This document shows, one piece after another, positions 45,655 through 53,964 of a DNA stretch of 64,000 nt. Position 1 is the stretch's first letter, and each line of letters starts with the position of its first letter. Origin of the DNA: Clostridium swellfunianum (GTDB taxonomy: Bacteria; Bacillota; Clostridia; Clostridiales; Clostridiaceae); NCBI RefSeq assembly GCF_023656515.1, contig NZ_JAMOFV010000006.1:4092194-4156193 (forward strand), in the 5' to 3' direction. The notes under the pieces were generated by a model that was not told the DNA's origin, searched no databases, and was given only the letters and a program-made list of their open reading frames with translations. Position numbers and translations under genes: made by a program.

Positions 45655-46246
45655 ATTTTGAACTGCTTCCTACCTCTGGAGTAGTTTGAGCCATATTATC
45701 TGTATTACCATCTGTAACTGCAGCAATTACAGTATTCCTATCGTCTAAAAAACTTATCTCGCTAGAGAATTCAATATCAGCTAATCTGTATGTATCGCCA
45801 AATGATAACCCCGAAACATCAATATTAATTGATTTTGGAATGTTTCCACCCATACATTGTACCTTAACTTTATTTCTTTCCTTTTGAAGAATTCCACCAT
45901 TTCTGCGGACCATGTCTTCACCTACAAACACAAGAGGTACATCAGTTGTAACAACAGTGTCATTTGACAATTCTTCTAAGTCTACATGTATAAATTTGCG
46001 ATTAACAGGATCCTTTTGAACTTCTTTTATAAGGGCCTTATGTTCTGTGCCATCAATATTGATATTAACTATTCCATGCTCTCCTGTTCTTGAAAGCTCT
46101 TTTATTAATTCCATTTCACCAATTTCAAACAACATGTTAGAAATATTTTTTCCATAAAGAATGCCTGGAACTCTACCATTTCTTCTTTCTTTCTTAGCTT
46201 CATGAGCAGTTCTTTTTTCTCTTGTAACAGCATTTAAGATTTCCAT
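45641..46246 (-). CDS. ctc: Ribosomal protein L25 / general stress protein Ctc
   Basis: A 5S rRNA-binding protein of the long CTC/TL5 type, 201 residues. The N-terminal L25 domain (residues 1 to about 90; KRTAHEAKKERRNGRVPGIL, then VQKDPVNRKFIHVDLEEL) is followed by the C-terminal beta domain (about 95-185; VPLVFVGEDMVRRNGG, PKSINIDVSGL). I start it at ATG 46246 with GGAGGG 6 bases before; the frame is open 11 codons further upstream without a better site. The gene is monocistronic. Ctc proteins in Firmicutes respond to stress, but no sigma-B-type promoter was recognised. Confidence 0.93.
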   Translation of the reverse strand: MEILNAVTREKRTAHEAKKERRNGRVPGILYGKNISNMLFEIGEMELIKELSRTGEHGIVNINIDGTEHKALIKEVQKDPVNRKFIHVDLEELSNDTVVTTDVPLVFVGEDMVRRNGGILQKERNKVKVQCMGGNIPKSINIDVSGLSFGDTYRLADIEFSSEISFLDDRNTVIAAVTDGNTDNMAQTTPEVGSSSKLSGQ

Positions 46247-46353
46247 AATTATCCCTCCTACTTTTTCTATTATTGACATAAAATAAATTTATATACATTA
46301 GCTTTATAGGAATACTAATTAATAAGAATTAGAAATTAAATTTTTTGATGCAT

Positions 46354-46383
46354 ATTACATTTAAAAAACATATATCCTATAAT
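46354..46383 (+). promoter_or_regulatory. Possible promoter of the decarboxylase gene
   Basis: A perfect TATAAT (46378-46383) has ATTACA (46354-46359) 18 bases upstream. Transcription would start near 46390 and give a leader of about 80 bases. Confidence 0.45.
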
Positions 46384-46396
46384 GATAGTGTGATTA

Positions 46397-46444
46397 ACAA
46401 ATGTAAAACAACCTCTCATTTGTCAGGGTTTTACGGACGTAAAA
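46397..46444 (+). promoter_or_regulatory. Structured leader of the decarboxylase gene, possible pseudoknot
   Basis: ACAAATG (46397-46403) pairs with CATTTGT (46417-46423). The loop bases TAAAAC (46404-46409) can pair outside the hairpin with GTTTTA (46428-46433), an H-type pseudoknot. A competing hairpin TTTTAC/GTAAAA (46429-46434 with 46439-46444) uses the same bases. The Shine-Dalgarno AAGGTG begins 10 bases later. I do not recognise this as a described riboswitch class. Confidence 0.4.
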
Positions 46445-46468
46445 AATGAAAGAAGGTGCTGTTAAAAG

Positions 46469-47959
46469 TTGTATAAGTTAGATCAAAATCAGACTCCTCT
46501 CTTCGATGCTCTCATGGAGTATGTAAATAGAGAAACTATTCCTTTTCATGTGCCAGGACATAAAAAAGGCTATGGTATAGATGAAGAATATAAAAATTTT
46601 ATAGGTGAAAATCCCTTTAAAATTGACGTTACAGTATTTAAACTGGTAGACAGTCTTCATCACCCAACAGGACCTATTAAGAAGGCTCAAGAATTAGCTG
46701 CCGATGCATACGGCAGTGAAGCCTCTTTCTTCTCAATTCATGGAACTTCTGGTGCAATACAAGCTATGATAATGTCTGTAGTAAGTGATGGGGATAAAAT
46801 TATTATACCTAGAAATGTTCACAAGTCAGTTACTGCAGGAATCATATTAAGCGGTGCTATCCCTGTTTATATGCAGCCTGAACTTGATAAGACTGTTGGC
46901 ATTGCTCTTGGTGTAGCGCCTGAAACCGTAGAAGAAACTTTGCGAATGAATCCAGATGCAAAGGCTGTTTTAATTATAAATCCAACTTATTATGGTGTTT
47001 CTACAGATATAAAAAAGATAGTTGATATTGTACACAGCTATGATATTCCGCTTATTGTAGATGAAGCTCACGGACCTCATTTAGGCTTTAATAATAAGCT
47101 TCCGGTATCTGCAATTGAAGCTGGAGCTGACATATGCGCTCAAAGCACTCACAAAATAATAGGTGCACTGACTCAATGCTCACTTCTTCAGGTTAATTCA
47201 AAGAGGATTGATAAGCATAGAGTGCAGCAAATTTTAAACTTACTTCAAACAACCTCTCCATCTTATATTTTGATGGCGTCCTTAGACTGTGCTCGAAGGC
47301 AAATCGCACTTCGTGGTAAGGAGCTTTTAGATTCAACTATAGAATTGTGCAATTATGCTAGAAATGAAATAAATAATATACCTGGTTTTTACTGCTTTGG
47401 TGAAGATATTTTAGGAAAACCTGGTGCTCACGCTTTTGATCCTACCAAGATTACAATTACCTGCAGAGACCTAGGCATTACCGGCTATGACCTAGATATG
47501 ATACTTTCTAATAAATATCATATACAAATGGAACTTTCCGATCTTTACAATGTTTTAGCAGTAGGCTCCTTTGGTGACACAAAGGAAAACATTGATACCC
47601 TGCTAAATGCCTTAAGAGAAATAAGCAGCGAATATTATGGCAAAGGAGACAGAAAGTCAGATTTTATAGATATTCCTAACATTCCTGAGCAGATTCAAAA
47701 GCCTAGAGAGGCCTTTAACAGCATCAAGACATCTGTTTTACTAAAGGAAAGTATAGGCATGATAAGCGGGGAATTCCTGCTAGCTTATCCTCCTGGAATA
47801 CCTGTGCTTTGTCCTGGTGAAAAGATAACCTTGGAAATAGTAGATTATATTGAAAAACTAAAAGCTGCAGGACTTTACGTACAGGGTACTGAAGATCCAA
47901 AGGTTGAATTTATTAAAGTCGTTAAACCTGAAGATGCAGTTTATATAAATGTAGAATAA
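46469..47959 (+). CDS. Orn/Lys/Arg family PLP-dependent decarboxylase
   Basis: A fold-type I decarboxylase of the short Firmicute type (496 residues, lacking the wing domain of inducible enterobacterial enzymes), probably arginine or lysine decarboxylase. Landmarks are PFHVPGHKKG near the N-terminus, the cofactor Asp in IVDEAHGPHLGF (about 197-207), the Schiff-base lysine in QSTHKIIGALTQ (Lys229), and the C-terminal YPPGIPVLCPGE. The start is TTG 46469, with AAGGTG 10 bases upstream; no ATG fits. Its amine product could enter polyamine synthesis with SpeE. Substrate choice cannot be read from sequence. Confidence 0.9.
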   Translation: MYKLDQNQTPLFDALMEYVNRETIPFHVPGHKKGYGIDEEYKNFIGENPFKIDVTVFKLVDSLHHPTGPIKKAQELAADAYGSEASFFSIHGTSGAIQAMIMSVVSDGDKIIIPRNVHKSVTAGIILSGAIPVYMQPELDKTVGIALGVAPETVEETLRMNPDAKAVLIINPTYYGVSTDIKKIVDIVHSYDIPLIVDEAHGPHLGFNNKLPVSAIEAGADICAQSTHKIIGALTQCSLLQVNSKRIDKHRVQQILNLLQTTSPSYILMASLDCARRQIALRGKELLDSTIELCNYARNEINNIPGFYCFGEDILGKPGAHAFDPTKITITCRDLGITGYDLDMILSNKYHIQMELSDLYNVLAVGSFGDTKENIDTLLNALREISSEYYGKGDRKSDFIDIPNIPEQIQKPREAFNSIKTSVLLKESIGMISGEFLLAYPPGIPVLCPGEKITLEIVDYIEKLKAAGLYVQGTEDPKVEFIKVVKPEDAVYINVE

Positions 47960-47993
47960 AAAATGCTGGACACATAAAGTCCAGCATTTTTTA
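47959..47993. terminator. Bidirectional terminator after the decarboxylase gene
   Basis: A 14-bp stem around AATGCTGGAC / GTCCAGCATT with a 7-base loop and T/A-rich arms on both sides, between convergent genes. Confidence 0.88.
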
Positions 47994-48824
47994 AATTCTA
48001 ACCATATTAAATCTATTTTCTATTTTTTCTTTATTAATATTGTTTAAAAATTTAACATACTGAGAGGTATTCATATTAAGCACCTTTTCATAAGTCCTTA
48101 TAACTCTTCTAAAATATGAAATTTCGTCGCTTAATTTTAAAAGTGGCCCTACTAACTTACTTTTAAATCTTATCTTCCATTTCTTTCTCTGCCTTTCAGC
48201 CTGTTCCTTAACATAATCACAGCAATCATAGAGTGTACCGATAAGCCTAACCTTTTCAAAGTTTAACTTTAATACATCTTCATAGACTGGATAAATCTTT
48301 TGAAGTACAGCTTCGTCAAAAGTATTATTCTCTTCTCTTACATTTTTAATCAAAAGCGCCAGTTCATTCACCTTTTTATTAGCCTTTTCTCTTGCTTCTG
48401 GTAATTTATACACTACATCCTTAATTTTAACAGCACCTTCTATTCCTTCAGAAGATAAAAATTCCAAAGCAGTTATTATATCTTCCATATGCCCTTTTTC
48501 TCTTTCAAGCTGTTCCTCTGTTTGAAGGGCAGCTAAAATTCCTCCGTTCTTTCCATCACTGAAAAACACATCATAATATTGAGCTAACTTAGCCAACTCT
48601 TTTTGAATATTCTTAGAGGAAACTATAGAATTGTTTTCATCCAAGTATAAATAACCTTGATTTTCATTTCTAAAAGTCCTTAAATTGCGTTTATAAAATA
48701 TTATCTCTCTATAAACTTTATTATTTAACACTATTTGACCAGATATCCTGCAGGATTCTCCTTTTTTTACATATGTCTTTATAATTTCTATAGTTTCATC
48801 TGAAAGTTCCTTATACTCTAGCAT
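47991..48824 (-). CDS. Uncharacterised helical protein
   Basis: I do not recognise this 277-residue protein. It has no signal peptide, membrane segment or cysteine cluster. It is rich in Lys and Glu. The first 90 residues contain beta-like stretches (GQIVLNNKVYREIIFYKR, GYLYLDENNSIV). From about residue 105 it is mostly helical with coiled-coil character. The C-terminal third is very basic (AERQRKKWKIRFKSK), which could suit nucleic-acid or membrane-lipid contact. Base composition and codon use resemble the neighbours. It is a single gene with its terminator shared with the decarboxylase; nothing nearby suggests a function. Confidence 0.75.
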   Translation of the reverse strand: MLEYKELSDETIEIIKTYVKKGESCRISGQIVLNNKVYREIIFYKRNLRTFRNENQGYLYLDENNSIVSSKNIQKELAKLAQYYDVFFSDGKNGGILAALQTEEQLEREKGHMEDIITALEFLSSEGIEGAVKIKDVVYKLPEAREKANKKVNELALLIKNVREENNTFDEAVLQKIYPVYEDVLKLNFEKVRLIGTLYDCCDYVKEQAERQRKKWKIRFKSKLVGPLLKLSDEISYFRRVIRTYEKVLNMNTSQYVKFLNNINKEKIENRFNMVRI

Positions 48825-48950
48825 TAAAATCCTCCTCTTTACTTAAGTACCATTTTCAAAGTCAAAAGCTATATATAAAGTATGCTTATTCCTTGTTTAT
48901 AAATTTATGCTTATTATAACAAAAGTCTTGAAATATAGAAACATAAAAAT

Positions 48951-48978
48951 TAAGAATCTTCAAAAATGAAGATTCTTA
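48951..48978 (-). terminator. Terminator of the ptb-iorAB operon
   Basis: TAAGAATCTTC / GAAGATTCTTA, an 11-bp perfect stem with a 6-base loop, followed on the minus strand by AATTTTTA. Confidence 0.85.
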
Positions 48979-48982
48979 GTTT

Positions 48983-49558
48983 TTAAGCTCTCATCCCTGC
49001 TTCAAGAGCTTTTTTATTTAGATCTACAGCCTTTAAAGGAACGATGTTTTCTATTGGTTCATTCCAATTAACATTATCAAGCTTTAATGCCTTTATAAGT
49101 GCTCCCAACAGAACAACATTTTGAGCTTTTATATTCCCAAGAGCTTCAGCTATGCCTGCAGCATCTACAATAATTGTATTTTCTACTGCAGCCTTTAACT
49201 TAGAATCAATATTCTCTGGATATTGATCTTTTCCAATAAGTACTGTAACTGGATGTATTTCATAATCGTTTACAACTAAGTGTCCGCCTTTCTTAAGGTA
49301 GGGTACCCATCTTGCTGCCTCGCTCTTTTCGAAGGCTACAATAACATCTGCCTTGCCTTTTTCTATAAGAGGAGAATACACCTTTTCACCATATCTCACC
49401 TGTGTAGTCACACTTCCACCTCTTTGTGCCATTCCGTGTACCTCAGACATCTTAACATCAAATCCTTGTCTCATAAGTCCTTCAGAGAGAAGCTTTGAAG
49501 CAAGTATAGTCCCTTGCCCACCAACACCTACAAACAATATGTTTTTAACCTCGCTCAT
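48983..49558 (-). CDS. iorB: Indolepyruvate:ferredoxin oxidoreductase, beta subunit
   Basis: The small subunit (191 residues) of the oxygen-sensitive enzyme that oxidises aryl pyruvates to aryl-acetyl-CoA with reduction of ferredoxin. The 2-oxoacid oxidoreductase gamma-type domain is visible as ILFVGVGGQGTILASKLLSEG and VHGMAQRGGSVTTQVRYG. It lies one base downstream of iorA, so the subunits are coupled. The ATG is 49558. Confidence 0.95.
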   Translation of the reverse strand: MSEVKNILFVGVGGQGTILASKLLSEGLMRQGFDVKMSEVHGMAQRGGSVTTQVRYGEKVYSPLIEKGKADVIVAFEKSEAARWVPYLKKGGHLVVNDYEIHPVTVLIGKDQYPENIDSKLKAAVENTIIVDAAGIAEALGNIKAQNVVLLGALIKALKLDNVNWNEPIENIVPLKAVDLNKKALEAGMRA

Positions 49559-49559
49559 C

Positions 49560-51320
49560 TTACTCCCCCACCTTTTCTATAGCATTAAACTTACATACCT
49601 GCTTACAGATTTCGCAACCGTTGCACATATTCTTATCTATGCTTACAACATTATTTTTAAAGGACAATGCTGGGCACCCTGTTCTTAGGCAAGCTTTACA
49701 TCTTTTACACTTTTCAGCATCAATAACACACTTTAACTTGGCTCTCTTCTTTAAGACGTCTTTAATTAAGGCACAAGGCTGTTTTGTGATAATAACAAAA
49801 GGTTCAGTACTGTTGTAAGCTTCCTTCACTGCCTCTTCTGTTTCTTTCAGCTTATATGGATCTACAACTCTAATATTTTCCTCTTTAATGCCACAGGCTA
49901 ATACTAGAGCTTCTATATCAACTATAGGTGCAGGCATACCCTGTAGCGTTGTTCCTGTACCAGGGTTTTCCTGATGCCCCGTCATCCCCGTAATTCTGTT
50001 ATCCAATATAACCGTAACTATAGCACTGTTGTTGTAAACTGCATTTATAAGCCCTGTTACACCTGAGTGAAAGAAGGTCGAGTCTCCTATGAAAGAAAAA
50101 ATCTTGCTTTGTCTTCCAGCCATCATACTTGCCTTTTGAAGTCCTATACCTCCTGATATGGATGCTCCCATACATATAACAGTATCAGCAACATTTAAAG
50201 GCGGCATCATACCTAATGTATAACATCCTATGTCGCTTGATGAAATTACATCTTTATATTTTGATACAGCATGAAAGATACCTCTATGAGGACAACCAGG
50301 GCAAAGCACGGGAGGTCTTGATGGGGGAACTATGTCTGTCTTATAAGTTTCCTCAATCTCTTCTCCTAAAACATTTTTTCTGATTATATCAGGATTTAAC
50401 TCACCGCAAATAGGAATAAGTTCCTTACCTATGCAGTTAATTCCCATAGTTTTTATAGCATTTTCTATATATGGTTCATTCTCTTCTATAACATATAAAG
50501 TATCCACCTCTTTTGCGAATTCTAAGATCATCCTGTCTGGAAGAGGGTAACTCATACCAATTTTAAGATAGGAAACTTTATCTCCAAATACTTCCTTTGC
50601 ATACTGATAGGATATACCACTGGTTACTATACCAACTTTAGTGTCATTAAATTCCATCTTATTTAATGAACTTTTATTCGAATATTCTCTTAATGCTTCT
50701 AATCTATCTTCAACCTCATAATGTTTCTTCCTTGCATGGGCTGGAATCATTATATATTTTTCAGGCTTTTTAACGTAAGCTTTCACTTCTTTATCTTTTT
50801 TCTCACCAAGTTCTACTATAGTCTTAGAGTGGGATATTCTAGTGGTTGTTCTAAAAAGCACAACGGTATCGAATTCTTCACTAATCTCAAAAGCTTCTAT
50901 CATAAAATCCTTGCATTCCTGAGAATCTGCAGGTTCAACCATGGCCACCTTTGCGTGCGGAGCATACAACCTGTTATCCTGCTCATTTTGTGATGAATGC
51001 ATACCAGGATCGTCTGCAGAAACCACCACAAAGCCTCCATTAACTCCTTCGTAAGCCATTGTAAACAATGGGTCTGCTGCTACATTAAGTCCAACATGCT
51101 TCATGGTAGTCAAGCTTCTAGCTCCTCCAATGGAAGCACCTGCTGCAACCTCAAAGCCAACTTTTTCATTTGGCGCCCATTCAGCATAAACCCCTTCATA
51201 TGTAGCAAAATTCTCAAGTATCTCAGTACTAGGCGTACCAGGATAAGCTGAAGCAACTTTACAGCCTGCTTCATAAGCCCCTCTGGCAATAGCCTCATTT
51301 CCAGACATAATAACCTTCAT
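49560..51320 (-). CDS. iorA: Indolepyruvate:ferredoxin oxidoreductase, alpha subunit
   Basis: The large subunit (586 residues). The N-terminal pyrimidine domain starts GNEAIARGAYEAGCKVASAYPGTPSTE (quoted in part). The TPP-binding domain has GCYTLGMMPP and IGDSTFFHSGVTGLINAVYN. The C-terminal ferredoxin-like part (about 535-586) carries two [4Fe-4S] cysteine sets, CKRCKACLRTGCP and CNGCEICKQVC. This is the standard IorA architecture. It sits 31 bases downstream of the phosphotransacylase gene in one operon. It allows fermentation of Phe, Tyr and Trp transamination products with energy conservation. Confidence 0.96.
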   Translation of the reverse strand: MKVIMSGNEAIARGAYEAGCKVASAYPGTPSTEILENFATYEGVYAEWAPNEKVGFEVAAGASIGGARSLTTMKHVGLNVAADPLFTMAYEGVNGGFVVVSADDPGMHSSQNEQDNRLYAPHAKVAMVEPADSQECKDFMIEAFEISEEFDTVVLFRTTTRISHSKTIVELGEKKDKEVKAYVKKPEKYIMIPAHARKKHYEVEDRLEALREYSNKSSLNKMEFNDTKVGIVTSGISYQYAKEVFGDKVSYLKIGMSYPLPDRMILEFAKEVDTLYVIEENEPYIENAIKTMGINCIGKELIPICGELNPDIIRKNVLGEEIEETYKTDIVPPSRPPVLCPGCPHRGIFHAVSKYKDVISSSDIGCYTLGMMPPLNVADTVICMGASISGGIGLQKASMMAGRQSKIFSFIGDSTFFHSGVTGLINAVYNNSAIVTVILDNRITGMTGHQENPGTGTTLQGMPAPIVDIEALVLACGIKEENIRVVDPYKLKETEEAVKEAYNSTEPFVIITKQPCALIKDVLKKRAKLKCVIDAEKCKRCKACLRTGCPALSFKNNVVSIDKNMCNGCEICKQVCKFNAIEKVGE

Positions 51321-51351
51321 AATATAATTCCCCCCAATTAAAGTTTATTTA

Positions 51352-52248
51352 TTACCCTAATAATGATCCTAGTGCAATGGAGTATAACTTTGACTTTGCA
51401 CTGTCAGCTCTGGATACTAAAACAACAGGACACTTAGCTCCCATTATAACCCCAGCATTTTCCGCTTTAGCAAAGTATGTTAAGGATTTTCCTAAAAAGT
51501 TGCCGCTCTCTATATTTGGCACAAGCAATATGTCCGCATCACCCGCTACCTCACTTACAATTCCCTTATGCTGTGCCGCTTCCTTTGATATAGCATTATC
51601 TAACGCTAAAGGACCATCTATTATGCAACCTTTTATTTGCCCCCTTTTGTTCATTTGTGATAATATAGCTGCATCCACAGTTGCCTGCATAGAAGGATTG
51701 ACTGATTCTATAGCACTGATAGCAGCAACTTTAGGCATGTCTATTTTAAGCGCTTTAGCAACTTTAACAGCATTATTTATTATATGAATCTTGTCCTTCA
51801 ATTCTGGATAAGATACCATTCCTCCATCTGTCAATATTATCAATTTATGATAAGCAGGAGTATCGTATACCATAACATGAGATAAAAGCTCTTCTTTTTT
51901 TAAGCCTGCTTCCTTATTCAAAACTGCTTTTAGAATATCAGAAGTATTAAGCATTCCCTTCATTATGTAATGAGCCTTATGTGATATAACAAGCTCAACT
52001 GAAATAGCAGCAGCCTTCTTTTCGTCCTCTTCGTTTATTATGCTAGTATTTTCAAGACAAAGTTTTTCTGATTCTGCAAGCTCTCTAATTTTTTGTTCCT
52101 TCCCCACAAGAACAGCATCAACAATATTAAGCTTTACAGCTTCTACTACAGCTTTTAAAACCTCTTTATCATGGGCAGCTGCCACAGCTATAGTCTTTTT
52201 ACTATTCTCCCTAGCGAGGCTCAATAATTCCTCTAGCTTTCTTACCAC
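51352..52248 (-). CDS. ptb: Phosphate butyryltransferase-like phosphotransacylase
   Basis: A 298-residue protein of the phosphate acetyl/butyryltransferase family. It is recognised by KGQLNT-like HYIMKGMLNTSDILKAVLNKE (shown in part), GQIKGCIIDGPLALDNAIS, and the C-terminal ILLVPNIESGNFLGKSLTYF and GAKCPVVLVSRADS segments, which match Ptb closely. It starts at GTG 52248 behind GGGGG. Leading the iorAB operon, it probably converts aryl-acetyl-CoA or branched acyl-CoA to acyl-phosphate. The matching kinase gene (buk/ack type) is not adjacent. The symbol marks the family; actual acyl specificity is unknown. Confidence 0.85.
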   Translation of the reverse strand: MVRKLEELLSLARENSKKTIAVAAAHDKEVLKAVVEAVKLNIVDAVLVGKEQKIRELAESEKLCLENTSIINEEDEKKAAAISVELVISHKAHYIMKGMLNTSDILKAVLNKEAGLKKEELLSHVMVYDTPAYHKLIILTDGGMVSYPELKDKIHIINNAVKVAKALKIDMPKVAAISAIESVNPSMQATVDAAILSQMNKRGQIKGCIIDGPLALDNAISKEAAQHKGIVSEVAGDADILLVPNIESGNFLGKSLTYFAKAENAGVIMGAKCPVVLVSRADSAKSKLYSIALGSLLG

Positions 52249-52299
52249 AATAATTCCCCCTTTAAATAAAAAAAATCGAATAAACCATAAAATAATAGC

Positions 52300-52371
52300 A
52301 AGAAGAAAAGAATATAAATTCTTATATTCTTATATGGTTATATTGTTATATGTTTATATTCTTTTCTTCTT
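52300..52371. repeat. 19-bp inverted repeat enclosing octamer repeats, downstream of glnA
   Basis: Arms 52300-52318 and 52353-52371 are perfect reverse complements. The interior, running into the right arm, holds octamers TTCTTATA, TTCTTATA, TGGTTATA, TTGTTATA, TGTTTATA (52319-52358). It lies 12 bases beyond the glnA stop and may act as its terminator, although the T tract is broken. Confidence 0.75.
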
Positions 52372-52382
52372 ACAGGATTTTC

Positions 52383-53813
52383 TTATAAATCATAATACAT
52401 TTCGTACTCGATTGGTGAAGGTACTGGTATAACCTTCATAACTTCTCTATTGTATTTAAACTTAATCCAGTTATTTATAAAGTGCTCATCAAACACTCCA
52501 TTTCTAGTTAAGAATTCATGATCTTTTCTTAGTTCTTCTAATGCTTCATCTAGAGATTTTGGAAGAGATTCTATTTTGTTTCTCTCTTCTTCTGGCATAT
52601 TAAATACATTAATATCAAAAGGTCCGTAGCCTTCCTTTGTAGGATCAATTTTATTTACTATACCATCTATACCAGCCATTAAAAGAGCAGAATAAGCAAG
52701 GTATGGGTTAGCTGTAGCGTCAGAGGATCTAAATTCAAACCTAACCTGTGAAGGATCCTTAATATAACCTGGTATTCTTATTACAGAACTTCTATTGCCT
52801 GTAGCAAAACATATTGAAACAGGTGCCTCAAAACCTGGAACCAATCTCTTATAGGAATTTGTTGAAGGATTAGTGAATCCGAGCAGAGCCTTGGAGTGCT
52901 TCAAGATTCCTCCAATAAAATATAATGAGTTTTGACTCATTTTAGAATAACCATCTTTATCATAAAATAAGTTTTCTCCATTTTTTCTTAAAAGCATATG
53001 TACATGCATTCCGCTTCCTGCTTCACCATACAGCGGCTTAGGCATAAAGGTTGCAGTTTTTCCATGAACTACTGCTTCATTTTTAATAACATATTTAGCC
53101 ATCATTGTAGCATCAGCCATTTTAAGCATTGTTCCAAGTTCAACCTCTATTTCAAGCTGTCCCGCTGCTCCTACTTCATGATGGTGATACTTTACTGGTA
53201 TGCCCATTTCCTGAAGTTTCAAAGTCATCTCACTTCTTAAATCATTATTTACATCATAAGGCAGTCCTAAATGATAAGCCTTCTGAAATGGAGCCTTATA
53301 TCCATAGTTATCATCTTTTTTATTTGAATTCCACGGTGCTTGGGCAGAATCAATAGTTACCTCCTGATGGAAATTTTTTGTTTCATAGCTTATGTGGTCA
53401 AATATGTAAAATTCGAATTCTGGCCCTATAACATATTCATCTGCTATGCCAAGGTCTTTTAAGTATTTCTCTGCTTTCTCAGCAATGAATCTTGGGTCTC
53501 CGCTAAATCTTCCTTCCTGCTTTCCTATTGTATGTATGTTAGCTATCATGCTTAAGGTTGGTATCTTGCAGTAAGGATCCACAAAAGCAGTTTTCATATC
53601 AGGAATAAAGCACATATCTGAATTCTCAATACTGGAATATCCGTAGCTTGATCCATCAAAACCAATGCCTTCAGTAAACGTTTTCTCGGAAAGTCTCTCA
53701 GCTGGTATTGAAAGATGATTCCATCTTCCTGGAAGAGTTATAACCTTGAAATCTACAATTTTAATATTGTTTTTTTGAACATAATCCTTTATCTCTCCAA
53801 AGCTGTTGAACAT
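52383..53813 (-). CDS. glnA: Glutamine synthetase, type I
   Basis: ATP-dependent synthesis of glutamine from glutamate and ammonia. The 476-residue protein has the beta-grasp domain with GFDGSSYGYSSIENSDM, the metal ligands in IGPEFEFYIFDH, HHHEVGAAGQLEIE, the ATP-site GEAGSGMHVHMLL, NPSTNSYKRLVPGFEAP with the Glu flap, and RIPGY. The position of the adenylylated Tyr in enterobacterial enzymes is Phe404 here (NVFNMP), so adenylylation control is unlikely. I start it at ATG 53813, with GGAGGG 7 bases before; the ATG at 53828 overlaps that site. It has its own promoter. Confidence 0.95.
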   Translation of the reverse strand: MFNSFGEIKDYVQKNNIKIVDFKVITLPGRWNHLSIPAERLSEKTFTEGIGFDGSSYGYSSIENSDMCFIPDMKTAFVDPYCKIPTLSMIANIHTIGKQEGRFSGDPRFIAEKAEKYLKDLGIADEYVIGPEFEFYIFDHISYETKNFHQEVTIDSAQAPWNSNKKDDNYGYKAPFQKAYHLGLPYDVNNDLRSEMTLKLQEMGIPVKYHHHEVGAAGQLEIEVELGTMLKMADATMMAKYVIKNEAVVHGKTATFMPKPLYGEAGSGMHVHMLLRKNGENLFYDKDGYSKMSQNSLYFIGGILKHSKALLGFTNPSTNSYKRLVPGFEAPVSICFATGNRSSVIRIPGYIKDPSQVRFEFRSSDATANPYLAYSALLMAGIDGIVNKIDPTKEGYGPFDINVFNMPEEERNKIESLPKSLDEALEELRKDHEFLTRNGVFDEHFINNWIKFKYNREVMKVIPVPSPIEYEMYYDL

Positions 53814-53861
53814 GATGTTTCCCTCCATATAATTTTAAAAATTTCATATATTCATAATTTT

Positions 53862-53889
53862 AGTATAATACATGAATTTTTTTTGTCAA
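53862..53889 (-). promoter_or_regulatory. Sigma-A type promoter of glnA
   Basis: On the minus strand a perfect TTGACA (53884-53889), 16 bases, TATACT (53862-53867). The leader is about 40 bases and has no ANTAR-type hairpin pair. Confidence 0.7.
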
Positions 53890-53930
53890 TTAGATATAAT
53901 TGAATGAATATAATATTTCAAAAATTTAAT

Positions 53931-53959
53931 ATAAAAAAAAGATGGGTTCTATACCCATC
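53931..53959 (-). terminator. Terminator of the U32-mutS2-DUF523 operon
   Basis: GATGGGT / ACCCATC stem with a 5-base loop, followed by eight T on the minus strand. Confidence 0.88.
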
Positions 53960-53964
53960 AAATA

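Noticed and set aside
46397-46444. Guanidine-II (mini-ykkC) riboswitch before the decarboxylase gene
   Set aside because: Only one hairpin contains an ACGG-like string, it does not sit in an ACGR tetraloop, and the partner hairpin lacks the motif.
52040-52432. 130-codon plus-strand frame opposite ptb and the glnA end
   Set aside because: It is the reverse image of real genes on the other strand, crosses the 19-bp inverted repeat and has no recognisable domain.
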